Shown piece by piece: positions 31,263 to 43,768 of a DNA stretch of 64,000 bases. The position numbers and the translations under genes are program-made. Below the pieces are notes generated by a model. The model did no database searches, was not told the origin of the DNA, and worked only from the letters and a program-made list of their open reading frames with translations. The stretch's first letter is position 1. Each line of letters starts with the position of its first letter. Source of the stretch: Gymnopilus junonius (lineage: Eukaryota; Basidiomycota; Agaricomycetes; Agaricales; Galerinaceae); the NCBI GenBank assembly GCA_015501075.1, contig JADNYJ010000116.1:62001-126000 (forward strand), read 5' to 3'.

Positions 31263-31540
31263 CCATCATGTAGAAGTTAGAACTAAGTCAGCATTGTTTG
31301 GAGTCTCCAAGTACTAGCCTAGTTGTCCCGGTGGCCACCCAACTCAGTCCGAGCCCTGTGCCGGTTACTCATTAGTCCGTACAATTTGAAATTTTGGGGC
31401 ACATATTCTTAAGGCCTTAATTAAGACTTAGAGATGTCCTTGATTGATATTAACCCTTAGTCTTAAGATGTAATTAAGGCTTAAAGGTTATTAATACTTA
31501 AGGGTTAGGTACAACACTGTGATGGCCAGGCACCATGCTT

Positions 31541-31822
31541 TATTTGGTAAGACTTTCGGTAAAGAAACATCAATGCAATCAAAGATTGATGTGATTGCGA
31601 ACTCAGCAACCCCAGTTCAATAAGTACAGTAGATAGAATCAAAATAAATCTGTTTAATCTACGAGTTGAGGGAGGTCATCGCACTTGAGATCATCCTTGG
31701 GTGCCTTAGAGAGCTTAAAAAATGACATTGCAATGAATGTGAGTTTAAGAAAGGACTTGAGAGAATGACTAACCTGGGTATAATCCCTCAGAAGTGGAAT
31801 TGCAAGTTCGAAGAATGCGCGC
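31541..31822 (-). pseudogene. hAT II fragment 3' of the Ty3 insertion
   Basis: The minus-strand reading from 31822 gives FFELAIPLLRDYTQ, a possible GT donor, then SKAPKDDLKCDDLPQLVD-stop near 31660. I take it as the C-terminal continuation of hAT II, which is cut off at 37913 by the Ty3/gypsy element, because the two flanks of that element carry matching GCGCGC/GCACAC. The protein motif itself is not diagnostic. Confidence 0.35.
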
Positions 31823-31995
31823 TGGAGTGTCAGGCTGAGCAGACACTCTAATCAGCGAGATAAGGCCGATCTGAGGCTTTGCGCATGTTTGGCAACAGCC
31901 CCCCGCCTACATTCCACTTGGATGACTTGTACATGTGTAGCTACATGGATTCATGCATGCATCCACTTCCCATTGACTAAGACTGGCCCTCTCCA
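31823..31995 (+). repeat. 5' LTR of the Ty3/gypsy element
   Basis: 173 bp, beginning TGGAGTGTCAGGCTGAGC and ending GGCCCTCTCCA. It differs from the 3' LTR at eight positions by my reading, seven transitions and one transversion (about 4.6%). Confidence 0.9.
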
Positions 31996-32197
31996 TCTGG
32001 TGATGAGACCATGATTCGACTACACTAGCTTGATCATAAAAGGAACTGGGCAACAAGGACATGTACAAGGAACTAGGCAACAATGACACATAGGATTTAG
32101 GACACAGGACAGCAATTAGACATTAAGGACACATGGCAGAAGAAATAGAACATAATGATACTACGCAGCGAGTCTTGCAACCTCAGGATGCATCAGG

Positions 32198-33664
32198 GTG
32201 ATTCATGAAAGTACCATGACCAACAGCATCATGGGGGATGAAATGAGTCAAATGACACACGAAAGCCTCGAGTTTAGTAATGGAAATACATCAACATCAG
32301 AACCCATGGCCATGGCAAGGCCAAGCTCATGCATATCTGACTTCGAACTTGTTAATGCGAGCACACCACCCACTCCATTCAAATCCACACTGTCAGTTTC
32401 CCCAGTAAAACCAGGATTCACACCTCTGCCACCTCCACCACCTCCACCACTTCCAGAGGAGACAATGTCAGCTGAGCACATCACTCTGTTCCACAGCGAC
32501 AGGGAAGATGAGAACCCTGAGGACTTCCTATGCTCCTTTTTCCAGCGAATGGGCAACAACACTGATGACATCAAGAAGCAGCAATTCCCCAACTACCTGC
32601 AGGCTGACAGCATCACAGATGAATAGTTCGAGGCCCTACCACCCAACAACAAAGTCAACTGAGCAGCCATTGAGGCTGCATTCTGTGTTCAATGGCTGAG
32701 GAAGAAAGCAGCAAAGAAGACGAAGGAAGAATATGAGGAGGACATCATGATGCTGAGGTTGAAGATGGAGGATATTGGAAAGAAGGAGAAGATCACGGGA
32801 TGTGAAGTCTACTCACACATTGCATGGACAGATAAGATGGAGGTGCTCATCAAGGGTGCAAAGTTGGACAACATGACAACACTCATCTCGGGGGTGTGTA
32901 AGGAGCTGCCAAAGCTGGTGAAGGACAAGATAGGCAGTGGACATGCCAACTGGACAGCATTCCTCAAAGCCATCCATGACATCGACATTGATTACATCCA
33001 GGAAGGCACTGAAACCTGGAAGAAGGAGCAGGCAGACCAGGATGCGATCAAGATGCAACTACAACAATTGGGAGACCTAATCCATGCCTCACTGACAGTG
33101 CAGCTTCAGCAACAACTGGCATCACTTAGTCTAGGAAACCAACCTTCAACACTGAACCCGCCACCTCAGCAAGCCATTATGGGAGGAGGGCGCAGAAGTT
33201 CCAGCATGCCAACCCATACAATGCCAAATACTTTTGCCAAACAACCACCTCCCACACTGGCTGACAAAGCAGCCCTTCACCAACAGCTCCAGAAGTACCC
33301 ACAACATCCAGATATGGACGCAGGCTGACAAGCCCATGCAGCCCAACAAGCCGACTGGTTCAAAATGCATGGAGTGGCAATTCACATCACAGAGTCGACA
33401 CCCTTTCCACTCTGACCAGGTACAGCCCCAGTCAACTCAGGGGAGTGCTTTATGTGCGGCTTCATTGGCCACATTGGAGGCAAAGATGGTGCCAGTTGTG
33501 GGGGCCATCGCCCCCTTCACACCAATGAGCAAGTGTGGCATTCAATTTGCACCCAGATTCTTAAAGAACCAAGGCCAACAGCAAGCATCCAGCTAGTGGC
33601 TGTTGATGACTATGGAAACATTTGGCAAGCCAAGCAGGGAAATGAGGAAGGGTCATCTGTGTAA
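32198..33664 (+). pseudogene. Ty3/gypsy Gag with zinc knuckle
   Basis: A Pro-rich leader precedes a capsid-type region (DREDENPEDFLCSFFQRMGN, then QWLRKKAAKKTKEEYEEDI, WTAFLKAIHDIDIDYIQEG). A worn CCHC knuckle (CFMCGFIGHIGGKDGASCGG) follows at about 33450. In-frame stops TAG and TGA interrupt near 32624 and 32660 where tryptophan is expected (DE-stop-FEAL, KVN-stop-AAIEAAF), and the Gln-rich tail changes frame near 33328. Gag would form the particle; this copy cannot. Confidence 0.75.
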
Positions 33665-33672
33665 GCACCCAA

Positions 33673-36083
33673 ATGATGGCCCTCAAGAATGATAGACAGG
33701 ACAAGCAGGAAGTCAGAGTCACGGAATCAGCAATCTATATGGTTTCACATGTAATTTCAACTGCTTCTGAATCAGACATCATTAACCTGTATGCCATGGG
33801 TGCAAACTTAAACAAAGGAGATGAGACAAGACCATTTATTCACCAGATTCAGCTTCAGGGACCACAGGGTGAAACAGCATGAATATGGGCACTCTTTGAC
33901 AAGGGCTCAATGAAAGAGGCAATGTCGACAGCAGCATTTGAGAGGAGAAAACACAGGCTGGGTAAGCTAGCACCTTTGTCACTACAATTATGCATGGCAA
34001 ACAGCTCTATTGTGAAATCAGCTGGAAGATGGGAAGGTGAAATCGAGGTAGAGGGCATCAGCACACTCGGATCTGTCGAGGTCTTTGACAGTGGAGGGAC
34101 TTGGGACTTCTTGTTTGGCAAAACACTTCTCACAGCATTCAAAGCTGTTCATGATTACAACACTGATGAAATCACACTGAAAGGAGCCAATGGATGTGTC
34201 ATCATTCAAAACCAAGTACAATTGCTGGAAGATGAGAAGCACACTAACCAGACAGATCAATCAAGCAAGGTAGCCCCAATATGTGTCATCACTGAGGATG
34301 AACAACCATTTGAAGGAGAAGAATCAATTGTTGAAATCAACATAGAACCATCAAAAGATGACACTCTCTTCACATGTCAAACACAACCTTTCAAACCAGA
34401 GCACATCAATGAAATATTACAGCTCATTACAATTGGAACTGACCTTGGCAAGAAAGAGCACAGCACAGTATGTCAACTCATTAGTGACTTTGCTGACATA
34501 TTTGCACTTTCAGTTCATGAAGTTTTGCCTGTCAAAGATGCAGTTCATCAATTGAACATATCACTGGATGCAACATTCTCGAAAAAGGTACATCAGAAAC
34601 CACTGACACCACCACAGTGAAGATACCTCTATAACAGCATTGATATAATGTTGGAGGCCAATATCATCAAACCCTGTGCACCAGAAGATGTCAAATGTGT
34701 TTCACCAACCACGCTAGCACAAAAAGCACATCAAGGAAAAGGTCTCATTCTTGAGGAACTTCAACACAGAGTCAATGATGAATGCATAGTGCACAGAATG
34801 GAACCCAAATTTGACTTACCACCATGAACAGCACCAATGCCTGATGATAGGGAGAACTTGGAGGAACCAAAATGGCACATATGTCAAAATTTTGCACAAA
34901 TTAACAAAGTTACTCAGGTCGCACCAATGCTGCAAGGGGACATATGAGCAAAGCAACAACATTTAAGCAGCCATAGGTGGGTCTCCAGCTTCAATTTTGC
35001 AGCAGGCTTCTATGCTCTCACTGTTGCAGAAGAATCCCGGCCTTACACCTGCTTTTATGTTGAAGGCTGAGGGTATTTCCAATACAAACAAATGCCTTTT
35101 GGACTCACTGGTGCCCTGTCGTCCTTCACTAACATGACAGGCCAACACCTTTATGACTTACTGGCTGACAAGACAATGGAACTCTTTGTCAATGATGGCA
35201 GTGCAGCAGCTGACACCTTCAATGAAATGCTAGACAAATTGAGATGGATTTTCACTTGGATCCATGAATGTGGTCTCTCCCTTTCAGCAGCTAAGTGTGA
35301 ATTCTTTATGATGGAAATGGTGTTTGCTGGTGCAACTATAGGACCTAAAGGCATACAGCCCGATCTGAAGAAACTTACAGCAATAGTGAATTGGAAAATC
35401 CCAGAGGACGCAGCAGCCTTACAAGGTTTCCTTGGCCTCACAGGATGGTTCTGAGACCTAATCTTAGGTTACATGAAGAAAGAACAACCACTTTGAGATC
35501 TCATAAGAGAAGTAGAACTTCCAGAGAAATACACAAAAACCATCTATTGATGAATAATGGCTAACCATAAGCTTGCAGACAGATGGACAGATATACATAC
35601 AAAAGCCTTCCTCAACCTGAAGGCAGCCATGACATCAGAACCAGTCCTCCAAGGACCAAAATATGATGGTACACCCTTCATAATCACAACAGATGGTTCC
35701 AAGGATGCATTTGAGCAGTACTAACACAGAAGTTTAACCATATTCTCCCAAGTGGGAAGGTGGTTCAATGTTTACATCCAATAGGCTTTGCTTCTAAGCG
35801 GACATCAAAAACAGAAGAGAAGTACAAACCATTCCTTCTGGAATTTGCTGCACTGAAATTCAGACTAGACAAATTCGATGATATAGTGTATGGTTTCCCT
35901 GTGGAGATCGAGACTGACTGCCAGGCTCTACGTGACCATTTAATGAATGACAAGCTAAGTGCAACACATGCATGTTGGCTAGATGGAATACTAGCTTACT
36001 AAATAATAGATGTCCGACATGTCCCAGGATGCCTAAATGTAGTTGCAGATGGACTGAGTCAGGCATGCGAAGGAACACCCCAT
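33673..36083 (+). pseudogene. Ty3/gypsy Pol: protease, reverse transcriptase, RNase H
   Basis: An aspartyl protease motif VFDSGGTWDFLFGK lies near 34082. Reverse transcriptase follows: WHICQNFAQINKVT, QYKQMPFGLTGALSSFTNM, the active-site box reading LFVNDG instead of the usual YxDDx, then KCEFFMMEMVFAG and LQGFLGLTGWF. RNase H begins FIITTDGSKDAF and ends VRHVPGCLNVVADGLSQ. Stops at about 33880, 34618, 34825, 34945, 35068, 35452, 35495 and 36000 break the frame. Several are TGA where the family has CGA arginine (for example GWF-stop-DLI). Catalytic Asp is replaced by Asn in the active-site box. Confidence 0.8.
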
Positions 36084-37724
36084 GAGAAGGGTGATGGCAG
36101 TGAATGGACAGTATCAGAAGACTGGGAAACTACAAGAGGTCTGACTCATGATATATTCCACATCTCTGATGCCCATACACCAGAAATGACAAAATTTTGA
36201 GAATGCTTTGAGGATGAACCAATATTCATGGAGGTTATTGATGCAATTTTAGAACTTGACCAAGGTGTAAGCCTGTGGCAGTGGAAGTGAGCTCACCACA
36301 GAGCTTCTGAGTATTTGATAGAGGATGGGAAGCTGTGGAGAATAGCTGGAGGACACAAGACAAGGGCATGGTCAAAAGTCGAGTGCATTACTAGAGAGGA
36401 AGCTACTCAATGGGCAAAGGAAGAACACTTGAAGAATGGCCATTGGCATCGTGACAAAATCAAAAAATCACTTCTAGATCACATATGGACCCAGGCTGGA
36501 TGCGTCAATCATTAAAGGGATCATTGACTGCAGATACTGCAAGAATTTCAGCAGGACACACCTTCATTCATTATTGGACCCAATCACAAGATGCCACCCC
36601 TTCAAGTTACTTGTCGGCGATTACCTGTCAATGCCAAATGGCAAGGGTGGCTATCATACAATTGGACTACACCTTGACACCTATTCACAGCATCTCTGGG
36701 GCTTCAAATACAAGACACATGGCAGTGCAAAAATGATGAAGGACAGCTTGAACCAAATCTTTCAAGGTTATGCTCCATCAGATACATTCATGTGTGACGG
36801 AGGGAAACACTTTGATAATAAGGAGGTGCATGATCTATGTGAACAATGGGGCACAAAGACTCACATCGTCACTGCTTATTCACCATGGGTTAATGGCCTC
36901 TTGAGGGAGCCAATAAACTTCTGCTCCACATCCTCAAACAACTATGCGCACTGGACTTAAACAATGAGGAACTCAACAAAACAAAGACCGAGGACATACC
37001 AAAAACATGGCCTGACAAATTTGATGAAGCGATCAAAATCCTCAACTGGTGACTCCTTCCTGCCCTGAAATTCTTGCCAAAAGAATTATTGCTGGGGCTT
37101 GTCAATACCAAACTGACAAATGTGATAGATACAACAGAACCTCTCACAGAACCAGATATAACCACCCAAATGGCTTATGTCACCCAACAATGCCTTGACA
37201 GATATGCCAAGGCAGTAGTGCATGCCTTGAAAAGAAAAGTGGCATTTGATAGGCAGGTTCTTGCACAAAAACCAGGTGAAGTCATCTTTTCTAAAGGTCA
37301 GCTTGTGCAAATCTACAGAAGTCATTTAGATTATACCTTCAAGACGGAGCACAAATTGCTCCCAAAATGGTCCACACCCCAACAAATTGTGTCAATAAAT
37401 CTCAATTCATATACCTTGGAGTCATTGGGAGGACAGGCTATCCCAGGATCATTTAGTGCAAGGCGGTTACGATGGTTCATACTGCAAGAGGGTAGCAAGC
37501 TAGCTAAAGAACAAAAGTTAGTTGAGGAGCATTGTAAAGAGGAAGAAGAGAGACAGAAGAAAGGCAAAGAGGAGGCCATTTCAAAACAGAGAACAGAAGA
37601 GGGCACACACACCATTCCTGGACAGGCAACTCACACAGCACCACTAGAAGCAGCACCACAGTCATCCATTACACAGGATCTGGGAGATCAGGCAGCTGTA
37701 GAGGCAACAAGGATGCTGCCATGA
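36084..37724 (+). pseudogene. Ty3/gypsy Pol: integrase and C-terminal tail
   Basis: An HHCC-like zinc region (KEEHLKNGHWHRDKIKKSLL) precedes the DDE core: LLVGDYLSMPNGKGGYHTIG, FMCDGGKHFDNKEVHDLCEQ and TAYSPWVNGLLRE. The tail holds GEVIFSKGQLVQIYRSHLDY and SARRLRWFILQEGS, typical of the integrase C-terminal domain, and ends in a Glu/Lys-rich stretch with its stop at 37722. Frame breaks occur near 36290, 36515 and 36960. Confidence 0.75.
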
Positions 37725-37739
37725 GAAAAGGGGGGCACA

Positions 37740-37912
37740 TGGAGTGTCGGGCTGAGCAGACACTCCAATCAGTGAGATAAGGCCGATCTGAGGCTTTGCA
37801 CATGTTTGGCAACAGCCCCCTGCCTACATTCCACTTAGATGACTTGTACATGTGTAGCTACATGGATTCATGCATGCATCCACTTCCCATTGCCTAAGAC
37901 TGACCCTCTCCA
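37740..37912 (+). repeat. 3' LTR of the Ty3/gypsy element
   Basis: 173 bp, beginning TGGAGTGTCGGGCTGAGC and ending GACCCTCTCCA, the same length as the 5' LTR with no indel. It has CACA where the 5' LTR has CGCA in GCTTTGCRCATG, a CpG-type change. Confidence 0.9.
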
Positions 37913-40900
37913 GCACACATCATTGCTCATTGTTTCCTTGGAATCAGAATCCCACCATACAATAACTTTCTCAGTGAAGTCAGTTATGTCTTCAAAATTG
38001 ATGAAGTGAGGGAATGAATGGTCCTGGTCTGTGTAATGCACAAGAAGGTGGATAATATGTGAAACACAGCACATGCCAACACAGTGTGTCTGGGACATAT
38101 CACAAGGTGAAAGTGTTGAGATCGCATTTGCCATAGTTGATGTAATTGCTGGACTTTGTCTCTAGTAGTGCTCCTGGTGAATGCAACATTTAAATAGTGG
38201 TTCTCTTTTCCCTTCCTCTAAGACTCCAGTTCTCAGAAAATTATTGGGCAAAACAGAGGCAATTCATTGGGCAAACTAAATATATTGTACAGGTCATAAG
38301 AGTCATAATTTTGAAAACTACAGAGGAACTGCTGAAGGGTAGATTTAGAACTGGATAAACTTGTCTTACCAAAATAGATAGTGCATCTACTCATTGAGTA
38401 GACTTGCAACACAATCATCAATGTCATAGTCAAGATCAGGATCCCCCCAGTGTCCATGTCAAGCAGATCATAAAATTCAAGCTCATCTTGAAGGTTTCCT
38501 ATTGTGCTGCGCTGAGAGTGGCCAACCCAATGGTCTGTTGAAAAGTCAAACAATTGATCTAGCCTTCACTTCTGAGGCACTGCTGAAGCTGTCCCCTGTT
38601 CAGGCTCATTGACATTGACATCCTCATCAAGCATTTGAACAAGCCTGGAGGTCAGAGTACAAAGGGACCTTGTAGTCAATGTTTCTGTTCTGGAGGTTGA
38701 GTTATTAAAAGCCTCAGGTGGAATGTCCGAGTCAGCAACAGAAGAAATTTGGGAACTCAGAATAATGGCCAGAGGATTTTCTGGAGCCTCTGAGGTTGGA
38801 ACTGAAAGGGCTGATTGCTCTGCACCTACTCCAAATAGGGAATGGCAGGGGTAACCCCTGGGTATCCAGGTGAAGACCCTTACCCTTACCCTCCAAAACC
38901 CCTACCCCTGTACCCAAGGGTCATTCAGTCAAGGGCATGGAAGGGTAGGGGTAGGGGTAGGGGTTTGGTAGGGGTACATGTAGTAATTGGTATACAATAA
39001 CTTAAGATTTCAAGAATAAATAATACAAATGAGGCCCTATTACAAGCTAATATAATTCCATACATAGGTTGAGCATTCATTTGATAGAAAATCAAGTGAC
39101 TATAGTCTAATATTTGTTCAATCTTGACTGACATTGCTCAAATGAATGGAATACTGAAGAGTGTAAATGTTTTGCACTTTTTTTTGTGAATCTGAACCAC
39201 ATTCTACATGATACATGTTCTATTTAATAAAATCTACCTATTTGGGTGAGGGACTGCTCAAGGGTCAAGGGTATGATATTTCAGACCCTTACCCTTACCC
39301 TCGTGTACCCTTACCCATGACCCTCAGTAAAAAGCGAAGTCAGTCAAAGTCAGACTCCAGTTGGCAGAAGTTATCACTTGGTCATCAAAAAGTCATGACT
39401 TCATGTAGTTTCCTTGGCAAGACAATTATGGTGACTATGTAGTTGGACTATGGTCATATTATAGTCAACACAATGGAGACTTAACCTCCTCATCCACATT
39501 GGACTGACACATTCTCGAATCTCTTCAAGTCAAGCCTAGTTAAGCATGTTTGGCCTTAGCATGTGAACTGCTTGTTGAAATTCACAGGCTGAGAACTTGG
39601 CATCGACTTCTCATCTTCCCTTCTTCTACCTCCCTCTGTCCCCATAACTCCCTCTGTCCCCATTCCCTCCTATTTCCCTGCACAACAAGCATCATTCCAC
39701 TTCATTGGTATGTCATGAGATATAGTTACACCTCTCTCGTGTCTTAACTCTCATTCAAAGGATCGCCTGCAACCTGTGACACCAATGTGAGGTTCAATGT
39801 AGGAGGACAGCAAGGCACTTCAATTGTATGGCAGATACATTGTAGGATGAAATTGAAACCTAGGTATGTATGGAATGCCCTTTCTGTCTATGGATACCCA
39901 CTGATACATACATTTTGTAGGCCTGAAGGATGTCAGGGCCCCATGGGTTGACACATCGAGCCATGCCTTTCTGACACTGGTCAATACCTTTACAGGACAC
40001 TGTGAGTAGTGCTGTATCCCCTGGTTGTTGGATCTAAGTCCTTGTAATAGTGTAATAGTCAGAGCATACATACCGGATCACTCACTACAGTAGTCTACAA
40101 TTGTAGAGTAACTATACCTATTCTTTATTTAGCCAGCTAAAATATGATTCAATTTGTTGAGTATACATTTGGAAATTGGCTGTGGAAATAAGGAGAATCT
40201 GAGCAAGTTCTGTATGACAAGAAATGTCGACTGAAGTACAACTATTTACTGACTATTTACTAACTGGCATAGATTTGTAGCTGAAGCTTGACTGGATATT
40301 GATTGACTATTGTCTGACTTACCTAGTCAGATTTTGCTTGGACCTGATGTAACAAAAATGCCTCTGTGGACTATTTGTTGAATTTGCATGACTAAAGCCT
40401 GACTTTCGTGTTTACTGAGCATGACCCCTGGGGGTATGCTGTACCCCTGCTATTCCCTAACTCCAAATGCCCTCTTCTGAAGATGTTGCTTGGTATTGTT
40501 GCACAAATGCTCATCTCTGATATGCATTTTGCATTCAGCTAGGTCAACTACTCATTGCTTGCCAAGCTGAGTTCACAGTTTCATAAGGATCAGGCTGAAG
40601 GTTGAAAATCAGCACTTGCAAGAAGCAGAATTTGGACAGATTGAAAGAATGTGAAGGGTGAGATGGATGAGTGGAGTAGGCTTGACACCGGGGACCATAA
40701 TATCTTGATATGCACAAACAGGGTCTGGAGTTTCATTCTGAGAGAAAGGAAGATTGTTAGCAAGTAACACCTGAGAAGATATCACCTACTTTGCTCACTG
40801 CTGTTGCCTTTAGAGTTGTGCAGGCATTTTCAAGGTCTGCATAAACCTCCTTGTTGTCAATGATTTCCTCATAAAGTTCTGTAGGCACTGGAGTTGAATA

Positions 40901-42719
40901 AAAGTGAAGCCATAATCTTGAGAGGAGAGTGTGAATGGAACCAGTGCTGATAAGTCTCAGATTTTTTTGAAAAGGACTTGACTTTAGGAATGGATTAAGG
41001 AATATGGCAGCAATGAAGACATCTTGGTCTGCCTTTTCCCAACATTGTTTGATACTCTTGAACAGAGAGTCATGAACAGGAGCATCTTCAGCATCAGAGA
41101 GTTTGTGATACTCCATATAGAGCCAGCCAGGACCTGATCGAGATGACGGTGTGATGCCTGGGTAAGATTGGCTGCAATGGCCAAGGGAGCAAGGTGATGC
41201 TTGATCCTAATGCAAAGCAATAATTATTAGATGACCATTGATTATTTTATTATAAATGGTTGAGGCTCACCAAACTAATGATTGCCAAAAGACAGGATCT
41301 CTTGCAATGTGAACCATCTTTTGAGCCTTTCTATCCTTTTCTGGGATGACCTGTTGCTCCTGTGTAGGTTTTTGTGCATCCATAATAATAACTAACTCCA
41401 GCATTTCATGAATATCAAGGAGACATCAATAAGCAAGATAAAAAGCTGTCCATCATGTTGGAACTAGACAGATAATAGACAGTGGCTGCTTCCCATTTGC
41501 AATGAGGGCTGCTTTGATGAGGCCAATCACTGCAGTCTTGCTTTGAAGCCAAGCAATAAGGTCATTTGCTTGGGATGCATACATGAGGAAGGTTGTATTT
41601 TGCATTTTGAAGTAGTCACCAACAATAAGATTGATCTAGCACCCATTATAATAAGCACACTGCACCAAAAATAACTAAGTCATAAATGAATGTACCTGAT
41701 GGCAGTAACAGTCAGGTGTAACTAGGTTCAAGTACTTGACAATAACCCCCCACTTGTTCTTCAGAACATCTAAAACTTGCAATGTTTGTTGAAGTAAATT
41801 TTCTGTGGTCTTCTTCTCAACCATTGTATCATTGACTTCATATTGTTGAGTCAGATCATACCTGAGTATTTGTTGTCAACATAAAAGCAATGAGAAGCAA
41901 GTTATTTTGCCCAGTCCAGCCATTGCACTGGACAGTGACAGAGCATCCGAGAACTCACTGATGGATCAAGGTATGGATATCTGGAAAAATTCAATTTGTC
42001 AGGGATTTCTGAGATGGCACTTTTGCTGCTGGAATAAATTCCTGGCAAAATGAAATGAATTCCAGATTGCTGACCCAATTGAGAGATAGCCCAGCAGATG
42101 TGGTCAGCCTTACCAGAGATACCTCAAAGGAGCATTGATGATTGTCATCCTAGGCTATTGATATGTTTGTAAAACTAGTGCATACAGAAAGTGTGCACTT
42201 CCCTGTGATAGTCCTCCTTTGCTTGGCTGCATGTAAGATTGGTTTGGAAGGTGTCCCAATGTGGCTGCCCGGGGGGTTACTGGCAGAGTAACCAAATCCA
42301 GAAGACCCATTGGTGGTCCATGAAAACTGTGTGTTGGTGGGAGATGCTGCAGATAGATGACTAGGTGGAATAGGGGACAGTCCTTGCCAAGAAATTACAG
42401 AAGGAGGGCACATATCTAGAGTACTGGAAAATGGAGGTGGTTGAATATGTTTGGACCATTGGTTCACAATGGATGGTTGAGAATGATATCTGAGTCGAAG
42501 GGATTGTGGGGACACAATAGGAACCTGGTTCACAGCACTAGACCCTTGAACAGAATATATATGCTGTGGGTGTGGAGTAGTTTCAATGTCCATCCAGACA
42601 TCAGGGGACTCCGCCGTTACTCTTGCAGTACCCATGGCCTCTGCCCCAATCTCTGTCCTTGCATCATTCTGAACTTTCATTGGCTGAAGGGCACAATCAT
42701 GAAGATGGACAAGAAGCAT
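37913..42719 (-). pseudogene. hAT transposase II, decayed and interrupted
   Basis: Minus-strand fragments in order. A Ser/Pro-rich N-terminus lies at 42719-42150. About 42100-41960 holds NWVSNLEFISFCQEFIPAAK. Near 41930 is VTVQCNGWTGQNNLLLIAFM. At 41800-41480 are VLDVLKNKWGVIVKYLNLVTPDCYCHQ and QINLIVGDYFKM...QANDLIAWLQSKTAVIGLIKAAL. At 41220-40757 are HRHLDQVLAG, FKSIKQCWEKADQDVFIAAI and FLNPFLKSSPF. Remnants at 38553-37913 follow. The D/N-GWTG-x-N and SKT-VIGLIKAA blocks are typical of DUF659-bearing Agaricomycete hAT transposases. It is a different family from hAT I. It is split by a MITE (38836-40459) and by the Ty3 element, with many stops. Confidence 0.7.
38836..40459. mobile_element. 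hAT-type non-autonomous element with telomere-like motifs
   Basis: A 1624 bp element with inverted termini TAGGGAATRGCAGGGGTA and a perfect 8 bp target duplication ACTCCAAA at 38828-38835 and 40460-40467. The TAGGG end and 8 bp duplication place it in the hAT superfamily. Near the left end are runs such as CTTACCCTTACCCTCC (38878) and GGGTAGGGGTAGGGGT (about 38944), and again at 39283 CCCTTACCCTTACCC. These resemble degenerate telomere repeats, in both orientations. No transposase frame is present. Confidence 0.88.
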
Positions 42720-43768
42720 GTCAGCTCAGGACTCCATCCATTTGTGTCCTTTGCCAGTATGATTGAATACTAAGCACAGAGCTGCTGAAGTGTTTTTAGT
42801 TAACTACTGGCTTTGCATATTGTGAAATGACATACAATCTAGCTTAATTTGCTTATTGGTGTGGGGGATAATTTGCTCTCCTCACTGGATCTGATTCTCC
42901 TCATTGGTCATAGCAAGACCAATGTCATGATGCATGCATGGAGTACAGTAGATGTGAATCTTGTCCTTTACAGAATTGGCCCAGACAATTGATGGATGAT
43001 GCTCCCTCTACTGGTTTTTGATGTAGAGAGGATGGTCAGTGAAGTGTTGATGCCACCATTTGTGAGCCATGGTTATGAGCAGAGAGAACTGTTGCAATGG
43101 AGAATCTGTGTTCTGGCTTGTTGATTACTTGTACTTCACCTTTTTATATCTGTCAATCTCCAGTAAACTGGAAATTTTCAATGCTAAAAATGGTACTATT
43201 GGCCAGGAAAATTTAAGGAAGAATAATGATACATTACTGGAAAATTCTCTATATGAGACCTGTCCTGAAGAGCAAGACTTGCGACATTGTGCTGAGCCAT
43301 TGTATTTAGATGAGTGAACTTCACATGAATTGAACTAAAAAAAAAATGGCCATGGCAGTTCACATTCTTCTCAATAGTCCTATTGGATGAACTGAATCTC
43401 TATGGATAATTTTTTCTACATCTACAGGTTTCAAGAGAGGAGGTTTGCGAGGTTGTGCTAAAGAACAAATTTAGGTGCTATCTTATCAGCTGCATATTAA
43501 CCTGTACCAAATGTGGCCAAGAGCTGTTCCATTTTTAACCATGTCAACATTTCTCTACTAAGTAAACTGTTACCATATATAAAAAATATAGTCCCCCAAC
43601 CTGATCCTGACCTTGATCCCCAAATTGGGATCAAGGTCAAACCTAGTCTCAAGGTCCAGCAACTGACTATCAGCTATAGTCCTGACCTGCACAACACTGT
43701 TTTGCACACCCAAAATTTATAAAAAACCTGTTTGTCTGTGTATCCACTGGTCTAGATCTGGTGGCCAG
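42720..43768. other. CpG-poor spacer, no gene recognised
   Basis: AT-rich and TG/CA-rich. An 82-residue plus-strand frame at 43069-43317 shows no motif. It may include the hAT II 5' end, but no terminus was identified. Confidence 0.35.

Larger units (their letters stand above)
15924..31540 (-). mobile_element. hAT transposon I, split by repeat M copy 2 and KDZ I
   Basis: One hAT element whose transposase runs on the minus strand from 31262 to 16049, with about 12.3 kb of later insertions between 17097 and 29410. The outer ends (about 15970-16035 and 31410-31510) are AT-rich and related to each other as imperfect inverted repeats with CTTAAGT...TTAATTA...CTAAGGGTTAAT motifs. Exact termini and target duplication could not be set. 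Confidence 0.65.
31823..37912 (+). mobile_element. Ty3/gypsy LTR retrotransposon, full length, decayed
   Basis: Two 173 bp LTRs bound a 5.7 kb interior. Gag, protease, reverse transcriptase, RNase H and integrase remnants are colinear on the plus strand. A polypurine tract (AGAAAAGGGGGGCACA) sits directly before the 3' LTR, and a TGG-starting primer-binding candidate lies just after the 5' LTR. The flanks GCGCGC (31817-31822) and GCACAC (37913-37918) could be a target duplication that differs only by two CpG transitions. Confidence 0.9.
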
